Shown in pieces: positions 9,444 to 17,637 of a stretch of DNA of 64,000 nt. Positions within the stretch are counted from its first letter, which is position 1. Each line of letters opens with the position of its first letter. Made by a program: the position numbers and the translations under genes. Under the pieces are notes generated by a model. It worked only from the letters and a program-made list of their open reading frames with translations. It was not told the DNA's origin and made no database searches. Source of the stretch: M269 sp964640795 (GTDB taxonomy: Bacteria > Pseudomonadota > Gammaproteobacteria > Enterobacterales > Alteromonadaceae); contig CAZXIN010000028.1 in assembly GCA_964640795.1 (NCBI GenBank), forward strand, positions 6,168 to 70,167, in the 5' to 3' direction.

Positions 9444-10256
9444 CTAAGCCAGAGTTCGCTTAGGGCTAGTTTTTAAGTGTGTGAAATATAAAGGCAGTCC
9501 GACAAAAACAAAGCCGCCTACTAAATTACCTAGTACGGTGGGAAGTTCGTTCCAAAGTACATAGTCGGCAATCGTAAATTGCGCTCCCATAATCATAGAA
9601 AAAGGGAACAAAAACATATTCACGATGGAGTGTTCGAAGCCCATGAAGAAGAACAAGGCGATGGGCATCCACATGGCCGCCATACGGCTCCCTGCAGAGG
9701 TTGAAATCATGGCGCCAACAACACCCATCGAGACCATCCAGTTGCATAACATGCCGCGCATAAAGATGGTTAGCCAACCAGACCCTCCGTGTGCCTGGTA
9801 ACCTAATGTTCTTGCTTCACCGATACCCGTGACTTTCGCTGCCAATTCCCCGCCGTCGACTTGATACCCGTAAGTCAAAATGTACGACATCATAAAAGCG
9901 ACGGTTAAAGCACCACCTAGATTGCCCACACAAACAAGCCCCCAGTTACGTAATACTTGGGTGACAGTCACACCTGGCCTTTTGTCGATGAGGGCAAGTG
10001 GAACTAACGTGAAGACACCGGTTAGTAAGTCAAACTTCATCAGGTAGAGCATGATAAAACCGATGGGAAACAAAATAGCGCCTAACAAAGGGGAGCCTGT
10101 TTTAACGATGATCGCAATCGCAAACATCGCTGCTAGTGCTAAAATAGCACCGGCCATAAAGGCTCGGATTAGCGTATCTCGGCCGGACATATACACTTTC
10201 GATTCACCGGAATCGACCATTCTTTTTACAAATTCATTGGGTTCAACATAGGCCAT
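9444..10256 (-). CDS. Formate/nitrite transporter (FNT) family channel
   Basis: 270 residues, six hydrophobic segments, with the FNT signature GFEHSIVNMFLFP (about residues 205-217) containing the pore histidine. FNT proteins are pentameric channels for small monovalent anions such as formate, nitrite, lactate or hydrosulfide; the substrate is not fixed by sequence. It lies between the azoreductase (125-base gap) and the alcohol dehydrogenase (77-base gap), all on the minus strand. It may share read-through from the biosynthetic cluster or have its own promoter in the 125-base gap, where an ACGCATT/AATGCGT inverted repeat lies at 10326-10350. Confidence 0.85.
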   Translation of the reverse strand: MAYVEPNEFVKRMVDSGESKVYMSGRDTLIRAFMAGAILALAAMFAIAIIVKTGSPLLGAILFPIGFIMLYLMKFDLLTGVFTLVPLALIDKRPGVTVTQVLRNWGLVCVGNLGGALTVAFMMSYILTYGYQVDGGELAAKVTGIGEARTLGYQAHGGSGWLTIFMRGMLCNWMVSMGVVGAMISTSAGSRMAAMWMPIALFFFMGFEHSIVNMFLFPFSMIMGAQFTIADYVLWNELPTVLGNLVGGFVFVGLPLYFTHLKTSPKRTLA

Positions 10257-10381
10257 GTCTTTTCTCCAGCAATAACAAAGAGTAGAGCTGACTGACTTGG
10301 AAAGTGTTTGTCATGCCAGCCGTTGACGCATTGCGCTGATAAAAATGCGTTTTACTCATAAATGGATAACTCATGTAAATC

Positions 10382-10975
10382 TTAAACTGCGATGAGTTCT
10401 AATTTTTCGTTCATGTTTTGAATTTCCCTTTCCCGCTTATGCGGATCGAACAACCCTTCAACGACAATGAATTCATAGTCATCAATACCAAGAAAATTGA
10501 ATATTGTTCTTAAATAAGTGTCTTGATGGTTGTCCAAGCTACCTGTTAGGTTGCCAGCTCGCGTAATCACCACAATAAAGCGTTTATTTTTAACTAATCC
10601 CTCGTATCCGTTCTTAGTGAAGTTAAAGGTGTGGCCGGGGCGTGCAATGTGGTCAATATAGGCTTTTAAGGTTGACGGAATCGTAAAGTTGTACATGGGC
10701 ACACCCATGACAATAGTGTCGTGTGCCATTAGCTCGTCAATCAAATCTTTGGATCTTTGTCCTGCTGCAACGGCATCGGGACAAAGGTCTCCCTGTTTAT
10801 AATAAGATTCCACCAGTAGATGGTCGATATGAGGTATTGGCGTTGTGCCAATATCCCGATAAGTGACCTTTGCGCCAGTTTTTTGCGTCAACTTTTCTAC
10901 CACCATTTTAGACACTTGTCGTGATGTTGAAGGTGATAGGCTGCAGCTAGAATCAATGTGCAATAGTGTTTTCAT
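10382..10975 (-). CDS. azoR: FMN-dependent NADH azoreductase (AzoR type)
   Basis: 197 residues, close to the usual ~200 of AzoR. The flavodoxin-like start MKTLLHIDSSCS and the FMN-binding loop GVPMYNFTIPSTLKAYIDH (about residues 92-110) are characteristic. The family reduces azo bonds, quinones and some nitro groups using NAD(P)H. It follows the ligase at 11002 by 26 bases and is probably the last gene of the cluster operon. In that setting it may carry out a tailoring reduction, protect the cell against a quinone or azo product, or be a neutral passenger. Confidence 0.8.
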   Translation of the reverse strand: MKTLLHIDSSCSLSPSTSRQVSKMVVEKLTQKTGAKVTYRDIGTTPIPHIDHLLVESYYKQGDLCPDAVAAGQRSKDLIDELMAHDTIVMGVPMYNFTIPSTLKAYIDHIARPGHTFNFTKNGYEGLVKNKRFIVVITRAGNLTGSLDNHQDTYLRTIFNFLGIDDYEFIVVEGLFDPHKREREIQNMNEKLELIAV

Positions 10976-11001
10976 GATATCTATTTTCCAACCCTAGAAA
11001 C

Positions 11002-12615
11002 CTAGGGGGTTGTATTCGAAAAGAGTTTATTCTTTAGCATGTGTCTAGCCAGTTTTCCGGTGACGGTTCTGGGTAGTTCATCAATAAACTCAATAAAATG
11101 TGGGTATTTCCAAGATGACATTCTGGACTTGCAATAGTCTTTTATGTCTGAGGTGTTGGGCGTTGTTACACCCTCCTTTAAAACAATGAAGGCTTTGACA
11201 CTTGGCGCCCCGTTGTCTCTAGAAAAAGGAACAACCGCTGCATCTTTGATTATCTCAAGTGTTTTGAGTGTTTCTTCAATTTCATTGGGAGAGACCCATA
11301 AACCATTGATTTTTATCATTTCGTTATTTCTAGCTAAGAAATAGTAATAACCATCAATGTCCTGTTTGAAGACATCGTTAGTGCAAAACCAACCGTCAGA
11401 AAACAATGACTTTTCTAGTTGTTTGTCATCATACTGAGTAATAACCGAAGGACCCCTTATCCATAGCACTCCGGGTTCGTCTACTTGGCTAGGGTTTCCG
11501 TCATCATTGATAAGTTTCGCTTGAAAGCCCGGGATTAATTTACCCGCAGCACCTAGCTTTTTACTGCCTGGAATATTACTGATATAAGTACTGAATACTT
11601 CAGTAGAGCCTAAGCTACTAATAATCTCTTGACCAAAGTTTTGTTGCCATGTCTGGTAAGTTAGCAAAGGCAACGCTTCACCGGCTGAGATGCAGAGGCG
11701 CAAAGACGAGAGCTGTTTTGCCGCTGTTTCACTTTCTTTAAGTAACATGTCGTACACTCTGGGTACGGCAAAGATCATTGTTGCTTTGTGCTGTTCAATG
11801 ATCTTTAACACTTCCGTGGCGTGAATATCTTCAGGTGGAAGCAAATAAGTCGCAGAGTTCAGCAACGCAAGAAACATATTTTGCAAACCAAAAGCGAATG
11901 ATAGGCGTGATGCGCAGAAAATGACGTCGTTTCTACGTATGTCTAATACCTGATCAGCATAGCGAGTCAGTGCCACCATGATGTCTTGATGACAGTGGAT
12001 CACTAACTTGGGTTTACCCGTTGAGCCAGAAGTAAAAACACCAAACGCAGGACTAAAAGGTGAGGTGTTACTTTTATAGTCAAAATTTATTAGGCGTTTG
12101 TCTAGACCCGTATAAATGCCGCTTAAGGTTGAAAGCGAGATATGTCGGATAGTGTTTGAGCGCGGTAAAATTGCGCTCCTATCATCCATTAAGGCGACAT
12201 CGACCTGTGCACTCTCAAGCTGCGTTGCAATACCGTCATGGCCTATCATCGGATTGATCAGGATGACAGTACATCCACAAAACATAAGTGTCATGATGGC
12301 AAGTGCCATTTCATCTGAGTCCAATGACACAAGGGCCACACGACTGCCTTCATGAATGCCTAATTGCTCGTAGACTTTTTGGTATCCATAAAAACGGTCA
12401 TTTAACTCGCCCCAAGAAATAGTTTTGTCTTCAAAACATAAGGCCGGCTTATTTAAAAGGGTGTTCTGGCTGCGTTTTAGTATTTCGTCAACGATATTAA
12501 AAGCCATTGGAATAGCTTTTTGTTGCCTAAAGAACTTTGCTTCGCTAGACACTTGAGGATGGTTAACGGTGAAGGCTTTGATAGCCAAATTACTTTCGTA
12601 TTCTATTGTATCCAT
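11002..12615 (-). CDS. AMP-dependent acyl/aryl-CoA ligase (benzoate-CoA ligase-like)
   Basis: 537-residue stand-alone adenylate-forming enzyme. The P-loop-like A3 motif FTSGSTGKPK is near residues 190-200, the A5-like motif SSLGSTEVF near 335, and the C-terminal catalytic lysine motif PRTVTGKLAR near 520. Overall style (NMFLALLNSATYLLPP, GVLWIRGPS) resembles benzoate/4-hydroxybenzoate-CoA ligases, which would suit an aminobenzoate substrate made by the neighbouring ADC synthase and lyase. It sits 54 bases after the ADC synthase gene and 26 before the azoreductase gene. Whether the acceptor is CoA or a carrier protein is unknown. Confidence 0.75.
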   Translation of the reverse strand: MDTIEYESNLAIKAFTVNHPQVSSEAKFFRQQKAIPMAFNIVDEILKRSQNTLLNKPALCFEDKTISWGELNDRFYGYQKVYEQLGIHEGSRVALVSLDSDEMALAIMTLMFCGCTVILINPMIGHDGIATQLESAQVDVALMDDRSAILPRSNTIRHISLSTLSGIYTGLDKRLINFDYKSNTSPFSPAFGVFTSGSTGKPKLVIHCHQDIMVALTRYADQVLDIRRNDVIFCASRLSFAFGLQNMFLALLNSATYLLPPEDIHATEVLKIIEQHKATMIFAVPRVYDMLLKESETAAKQLSSLRLCISAGEALPLLTYQTWQQNFGQEIISSLGSTEVFSTYISNIPGSKKLGAAGKLIPGFQAKLINDDGNPSQVDEPGVLWIRGPSVITQYDDKQLEKSLFSDGWFCTNDVFKQDIDGYYYFLARNNEMIKINGLWVSPNEIEETLKTLEIIKDAAVVPFSRDNGAPSVKAFIVLKEGVTTPNTSDIKDYCKSRMSSWKYPHFIEFIDELPRTVTGKLARHMLKNKLFSNTTP

Positions 12616-12669
12616 AATTAATCTCTTATCATCAGTAACGGTGAATATTCATTAAGGTGTGTCATGTCA

Positions 12670-14844
12670 CTAAACGGCTAGACTTTCTTGTTTGGAGTAA
12701 AAGAACTCCTGCTTAATGTCTTCTAGGTTTATTGCTTCGCCACTGGAATTACACAACGCATAAGCGTCTTGATCGCCGGTGTGATATTGAGCGATAGACT
12801 TCATGATCGCCTCTCCCTTGACGAGAATTTCGGCGTACTCTACCTCTGGGTCGGATAGCGAGATAATCGCGCCGCCAACACCAATTTCGACAGATTGCTC
12901 TCGGCAAACAATGCTTCTGATGACGATGTTTAAATCCAATGTGCCATTTAGTGAGAAGTAGCCAATAGAGCCTGAGTAGACACCTCGAGCGGAATGCTCT
13001 AACTCATCAATGATGGTTAAAGTGCGTCTTTTGGGTGCGCCTGTCATTGACCCACCAGGGAATGTCGCTTTAACAATGTCAGATAAGCTAGCATCTTGAG
13101 GCAATTGTCCTCTAATAGTGGAGACCAATTGGTGTACAGTCTCGTAGCTTTCTACGTCCATTAATTTGGGGGTCCAGACAGAACCTATCTCACACACAAT
13201 CCCCAAGTCGTTGCGTAATAAGTCCGTTATCATTAAGTTCTCAGCTCGGTCTTTTTCATCTTTTGCAAGATCCCTCGCTAAGGCTTCATCCAGAAGTGGG
13301 TTTTTATTTCTGGGGCGCGTTCCCTTGATTGGTTTCGCCTCTACGATGCCATTTGGCATGACTTTTAAGAAACGTTCAGGTGAGGAGCTTAGAACCGAAA
13401 AGTCATCGTACCGAAGAAATGCCGAATAAGGAGCAGGGTTGACTGAGCGTAAGGTGTTGTATAAATCCCATGGCTCAGCCTCTACGTCAGCTTTCAGTCT
13501 GTTAGTCAGACAGATTTCGTAACTTTCGCCATTGCGTATATGTTCTTGAGAAGCGTCGATTGCAGCAATATAGTCTTCTCTGCCTTGCTCTAAATGAAAG
13601 CTAACGGGTTGACTGCTTTTCTTGCTGTTAGAGACGATGGTTAAAGGCGGCGTGTCAGACGCGGATGTACTGGGCGCAGTTAGCTTGTTTTTGGCTGTAG
13701 AAAACCAATTGGCAAGTGCAACATGTGCATCGGCTGTTTTATGAAGTCCAACAAGGTAGAGTGATTTTTCTTCACGGTTGATCGCAATAAACCGATCAGA
13801 AAAGAGCATACAAGCGTCAGGCTCGCTTGAGTTGTATTTGTTTTTGTCAGGAAAGCGTAGTTGTTTTAACTCGTACCCCAGATAACCCACTAAGCCTCCA
13901 GTGAAGTTAAATGGCAACTCTTCGGTTCCATTAATACCTTCAGCCATGACCTTTTCGATAAAAGAAAAAATGTCATCGTTATCATACTCGATGTCACCCG
14001 AGGCTCTTTTAATCTCAATCGGTTTATCAAGCTTATAGGTGATTTGATAGCTATTAGGCCCTTGGGCATCACCCATAAAATGGTAGCCCGACACGTCTTT
14101 TCCGCTGTCTAGCCAGAAACCGTTTTCTGATGTATCAAACAGCTCACGATAGACTCTTGCAGGATCAAAATCGCCTTCCAGTTTTTCGTAAATACACTGC
14201 CACTTTTGGGTTTCTTTCTCTTTTTCTCTGTTCTCAATATTTAGCTGATTATCTAACTTCTGTTGCTGTTTGTACTGTTCAGCAAAGCTAATAAAGTTAC
14301 GTAAGATCTGTTTGCCATATTCAGTGTTAATGGATTCTGGATGAAATTGCACACCCCAAATAGGCTTGTCTCTGTGCGCAACAGCCATCACCAAACCATC
14401 CATTGTCTTCGCAGTGACTTCGAGGCTATCAGGAATAGGATATTGAGCGACCAAGGAGTGATATCGGATAACACTGAATGTTTCCGGTATATCCGTAAAT
14501 TGCTGATGCCCTGAGTGGAGTAAGTCATAGCTGCGACCATGTATTGGTTCGGGAGCGTGCTCGACTTTTCCACCTTCTGATAACACTATGCCCTGATGCC
14601 CTAAACAAATACCGAGAAGCGGTTTTTTGGTGTTTTCTATAAAAGACTTACTAATACCAAAATCATGCTCTGACGACGGGTTACCAGGACCGGGAGAAAC
14701 GACTATTGCATCGTAATCATCCTCACAAATCTCGCGTGTTGAATCATTTGTAATGACAGTGGGTATTTCACCTAAGACTTCGCCAAAATACTGATAGAGG
14801 TTGTAGGTAAAGCTATCGTAATTATCAATAATTAATATTTTCAT
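12670..14844 (-). CDS. pabAB: Fused aminodeoxychorismate synthase (PabA-PabB)
   Basis: 724 residues. Residues 1-195 are a class I glutamine amidotransferase with GICLGHQ (Cys80) and FHPES (His168, Glu170). Residues about 230-690 are a chorismate-binding domain with SSPERF, PGGSMTGAPKRR and GVGGAI. The motif PIKGTRPR carries Lys507, the residue that marks aminodeoxychorismate synthase; anthranilate synthases have Ala there. The enzyme should convert chorismate and glutamine to 4-amino-4-deoxychorismate. The PabA-first fusion is common in secondary metabolism. With the lyase at 21219 it gives a full 4-aminobenzoate route inside the cluster. Confidence 0.88.
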   Translation of the reverse strand: MKILIIDNYDSFTYNLYQYFGEVLGEIPTVITNDSTREICEDDYDAIVVSPGPGNPSSEHDFGISKSFIENTKKPLLGICLGHQGIVLSEGGKVEHAPEPIHGRSYDLLHSGHQQFTDIPETFSVIRYHSLVAQYPIPDSLEVTAKTMDGLVMAVAHRDKPIWGVQFHPESINTEYGKQILRNFISFAEQYKQQQKLDNQLNIENREKEKETQKWQCIYEKLEGDFDPARVYRELFDTSENGFWLDSGKDVSGYHFMGDAQGPNSYQITYKLDKPIEIKRASGDIEYDNDDIFSFIEKVMAEGINGTEELPFNFTGGLVGYLGYELKQLRFPDKNKYNSSEPDACMLFSDRFIAINREEKSLYLVGLHKTADAHVALANWFSTAKNKLTAPSTSASDTPPLTIVSNSKKSSQPVSFHLEQGREDYIAAIDASQEHIRNGESYEICLTNRLKADVEAEPWDLYNTLRSVNPAPYSAFLRYDDFSVLSSSPERFLKVMPNGIVEAKPIKGTRPRNKNPLLDEALARDLAKDEKDRAENLMITDLLRNDLGIVCEIGSVWTPKLMDVESYETVHQLVSTIRGQLPQDASLSDIVKATFPGGSMTGAPKRRTLTIIDELEHSARGVYSGSIGYFSLNGTLDLNIVIRSIVCREQSVEIGVGGAIISLSDPEVEYAEILVKGEAIMKSIAQYHTGDQDAYALCNSSGEAINLEDIKQEFFYSKQESLAV

Positions 14845-14849
14845 CTTAT

Positions 14850-15248
14850 TTAACCATTTATAGCGCTTAGTAGCTGTTGGTTGATCTCTTGTTCTTGAAA
14901 ACGCTTGGTGCTATCGGAAAAAGAGAGTGATTTAACGTTATAACTTCCTTTAGCAGCAACGCTGTTTTCTGTGTATATGCAGAACTCATAGTTGATACTG
15001 TTAGGGTCTGCAGCAATGACTACGAGCTCAACTCTGAACTCTTCATCAAACCTAATTGGCATAGAGTATTCACAGGAAAAGTCGCTCCTCATCCACACCT
15101 CTTCCGAGCAATCTAGCTCGGAGAAAGACGCAATAAATTCCAGTTCAGCTTCTTCCACATACTTAAAGTAATTGGAAAAATGCACAATCTTCGCAGCGTC
15201 AGTCTCATAGAAGTTGGCGAACCTGCTGTAGGAGAATGTTTTAAGCAT
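14850..15248 (-). CDS. Hotdog-fold acyl-CoA thioesterase (YbgC/4HBT type)
   Basis: I place the start at the ATG at 15248 (132 residues), which overlaps the preceding ligase stop by eight bases. A longer in-frame start at 15299 would only add a poor tail. The motif FYETDAAKIVHFSNYFKYVEEAE is the 4HBT/YbgC active-site helix, with Asp in the usual catalytic position. Such enzymes hydrolyse short or aryl acyl thioesters from CoA or carrier proteins. Translational coupling to the ligase and a five-base gap to the ADC synthase gene place it firmly in the cluster; it may edit or release an aryl thioester. Confidence 0.75.
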   Translation of the reverse strand: MLKTFSYSRFANFYETDAAKIVHFSNYFKYVEEAELEFIASFSELDCSEEVWMRSDFSCEYSMPIRFDEEFRVELVVIAADPNSINYEFCIYTENSVAAKGSYNVKSLSFSDSTKRFQEQEINQQLLSAING

Positions 15249-16827
15249 CAAGAGAAATCTCTTCGCGCATTCTGCGTTTGAGACGTTTGCCGGTAACACC
15301 TACATAATTAACTGGGTCGTCAGGCACAAACTTCGCGATATTAGGAATATCTCTTTGAGCCAGTAGTTGATTGATCTGCACACCGAGTTCTTCAACACTA
15401 AGGGTTGCGTCGTTGGCTAGCTCGATAGCCATGACAGCCTTTTGTGAACCTGAAGAGGTTGTAATACCAACGACTGAGCACTCAAATACATCAGGGAAAT
15501 TGGCGAGTACGAGTTCTTCTGTAAAACAGCTGTAAAGTGGGCCATTTTCTGTGATGATTTTATCGGTGGTTCTGTCCATGTGGTAATACTTACCTTCAGG
15601 ACTTTTATAGGCGAGATCCCCTGTTAACCAAAAGCCGTTTAAGCGATTCTTTTCTGACAGCAGGGTATTGTTCCAATAGCCTTTAGTGATGCACTGTCCT
15701 CTTACACCAACGAGCCCAACTTGATTGGCTGGTAGTTCATTTCCGTCTTCATCGAGAATAGCAACTTCCATCCAGTCGAATGTTGTCCCAACTTCGCGGC
15801 CATACTCAGTATCATAAAGTGAATGCACTTTCTTAAAGGCTGCATAAGCAATTTCTGATGACCCCAGATTGTCTATAAAGACCGAGCCCTCGTGCTCTTT
15901 ACCCTTTCGCATATGTTTGCCGAAAGGTACTAACTTTCTTACGTGTGCTTCATGGTTTGCATCACCGATCGCCAACCAGTAAGACACACAGTGTAAATCT
16001 ATCTCCGATAAATCATGACGGCACATATCAACGAATGTCTTAGGGAAAGCGATAACCATATCGGCTTGAAAAGACTGGATAGCGTCAAACATGCCTTCGG
16101 CATTTTTTTGAGTCTGGACTAGCATTTCAGCGCCGCGCAACAGGCCTGACATTAGGATGGTCATACCCGAGCCATGGGAGTGAGGTAATGCGGTGAGTAT
16201 TCGGTTACCCACATTGCCTTTCAATTGTTTTAGAACACCATAAGCCATACCTAAGTGATCCGATCGTACAGCTTTAGGTAGCCCTGTTGTCCCTGAGGTA
16301 TGCACCAACATAACAGGGTCATGAATGTAGTGAGAGTATAAGTCTTTCTTTCTTGGTGCTGATGCGGTTCTAATGACTTCTGTATTAAAAACGGGGATAT
16401 CGACGTGTTCTTTTAACGCTGCGTGAGCATTGTCAACTATGGCCATCGTTGTGCTTGTACGATCAATAAAACCTGAGGCCACTTCCAAATTTAGGAAAGG
16501 ATTTAAGTGCACAGGAATAGCACCTAAACTCGTTAGTGCAACGAAATGAATATAGTAAGTGACACCATCGTCAAAGAATAAAGCGATGGGGTCTTTTGCG
16601 GTGACACCTTGGTCGGTGTACCAGTTAGATAATTCGTCAGCGAGAGTCAGAATGTCGTCTACTGAAAATGCTAACCAATCATTACCGTGATGGTCTTTAT
16701 ACGGCGTATCTAAGAATAACGTTTTTTGGCTAACATCGCCGACGATCTCTTTTAGCTTATAGAGAAAATTACCAGCGCCTATGGTTTCGTCTTGCTTTAT
16801 CTTATCTAGTATATCGTTGCTAAACAT
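15241..16827 (-). CDS. AMP-dependent ligase/adenylation enzyme
   Basis: A second free adenylate-forming enzyme, 528 residues. VHTSGTTGLPKAVRSD (A3) is near residue 175, LGSSEIAYAAF (A5-like) near 310, LTGDLAYKSPEG near 400 and VTGKRLKRRM (catalytic Lys region) at the extreme C-terminus. It is only distantly similar to the ligase at 11002, so the two probably take different acids. It is coupled by overlap to the thioesterase gene downstream and follows the GST gene by 39 bases. Substrate and acceptor are unknown. Confidence 0.75.
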   Translation of the reverse strand: MFSNDILDKIKQDETIGAGNFLYKLKEIVGDVSQKTLFLDTPYKDHHGNDWLAFSVDDILTLADELSNWYTDQGVTAKDPIALFFDDGVTYYIHFVALTSLGAIPVHLNPFLNLEVASGFIDRTSTTMAIVDNAHAALKEHVDIPVFNTEVIRTASAPRKKDLYSHYIHDPVMLVHTSGTTGLPKAVRSDHLGMAYGVLKQLKGNVGNRILTALPHSHGSGMTILMSGLLRGAEMLVQTQKNAEGMFDAIQSFQADMVIAFPKTFVDMCRHDLSEIDLHCVSYWLAIGDANHEAHVRKLVPFGKHMRKGKEHEGSVFIDNLGSSEIAYAAFKKVHSLYDTEYGREVGTTFDWMEVAILDEDGNELPANQVGLVGVRGQCITKGYWNNTLLSEKNRLNGFWLTGDLAYKSPEGKYYHMDRTTDKIITENGPLYSCFTEELVLANFPDVFECSVVGITTSSGSQKAVMAIELANDATLSVEELGVQINQLLAQRDIPNIAKFVPDDPVNYVGVTGKRLKRRMREEISLDA

Positions 16828-16866
16828 GGCTATTTGTCCTCAAAATATGTTGTATTTCTTACTAAA

Positions 16867-17571
16867 TTAATCTTCAACTACGGTTTGTCGTTCACGCGGG
16901 TTTTGACCAAATAAGACGCGCCTTTCGTCATCGTTTAAGCGCTTCTTTCTCCTTAGGTCTTTGCATAAGTCGACACCTCGCTGCACGCCAGGCCGCTCTT
17001 TGACTCGTTGCCGCCATTGCGCAACACGAGGGAATTCGTCTAGGTGTTGTTCTAAGTTCTTGGCGAATAGAATCCAAGGGAAACAGATGATGTCAGCGAT
17101 GGAGTACTCGCCAACGATGAATTCTTGGCCATCAAGCTGCCTTTCTAAAACGTTTAAGCAACGTTTGTATTCTTTGTCGAACCGTTGTTTTGAATAAGGG
17201 TGATCACCCTCAGCAAAGTTAACGAAGTGACTGAGTTGACCTGAGGTCGGGCTTTGGTTGCCCGTTTGCCAAAATAACCACTGTAGTACTTCATTTTTTT
17301 TGCGTTCGTCTCGTGGTACCAGCTGTTGATACTTCTCTGCGAGGTAGTACAAAATCGCACCTGATTCAAATATAACAATCGGCTCGCCGTCAACGTCATG
17401 ATCGACAATGACAGGCATACGATGGTTAGGTGCTATTTTCAAAAAGTCAGGAGCGAATTGATCGCCTTTAAATATGTTGAGCGGGATGAGTTTGTAATCC
17501 AGTCCACACTCTTCAAGCATTATGCTGACTTTCCACCCGTTAGGTGTTGGCCAGTAGTAAAAATCAATCAT
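16867..17571 (-). CDS. Glutathione S-transferase (Ure2p/YfcG-like)
   Basis: 234 residues with an N-terminal thioredoxin-fold domain (YYWPTPNGWKVSIMLEE, IAPNHRMPVIVD with the cis-Pro, and FESGAILYYLAEKY for glutathione contacts) and a C-terminal helical domain. The TPNGWKV start is typical of the Ure2p/YfcG/YghU group, which often has disulfide reductase or peroxidase activity. Inside this operon (66 bases after the NRPS-like gene, 39 before the ligase) it may add glutathione to, or isomerise, a reactive intermediate. A simple redox role is equally possible. Confidence 0.8.
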   Translation of the reverse strand: MIDFYYWPTPNGWKVSIMLEECGLDYKLIPLNIFKGDQFAPDFLKIAPNHRMPVIVDHDVDGEPIVIFESGAILYYLAEKYQQLVPRDERKKNEVLQWLFWQTGNQSPTSGQLSHFVNFAEGDHPYSKQRFDKEYKRCLNVLERQLDGQEFIVGEYSIADIICFPWILFAKNLEQHLDEFPRVAQWRQRVKERPGVQRGVDLCKDLRRKKRLNDDERRVLFGQNPRERQTVVED

Positions 17572-17637
17572 CTAATATGCTCTTCGTTCAGTTATTGTGG
17601 TGAAAAAATCAATGTTCGTGATAAGGCTCATCGCGTG

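Noticed and set aside
10326..10350. ACGCATT/AATGCGT hairpin as a terminator of the biosynthetic operon
   Set aside because: On the minus strand no T tract follows; it may equally be an operator of the FNT gene.
12670..14844. Anthranilate synthase rather than aminodeoxychorismate synthase
   Set aside because: The PIKGT lysine marks ADC synthase (anthranilate synthases have Ala), and an ADC lyase gene is in the same operon.
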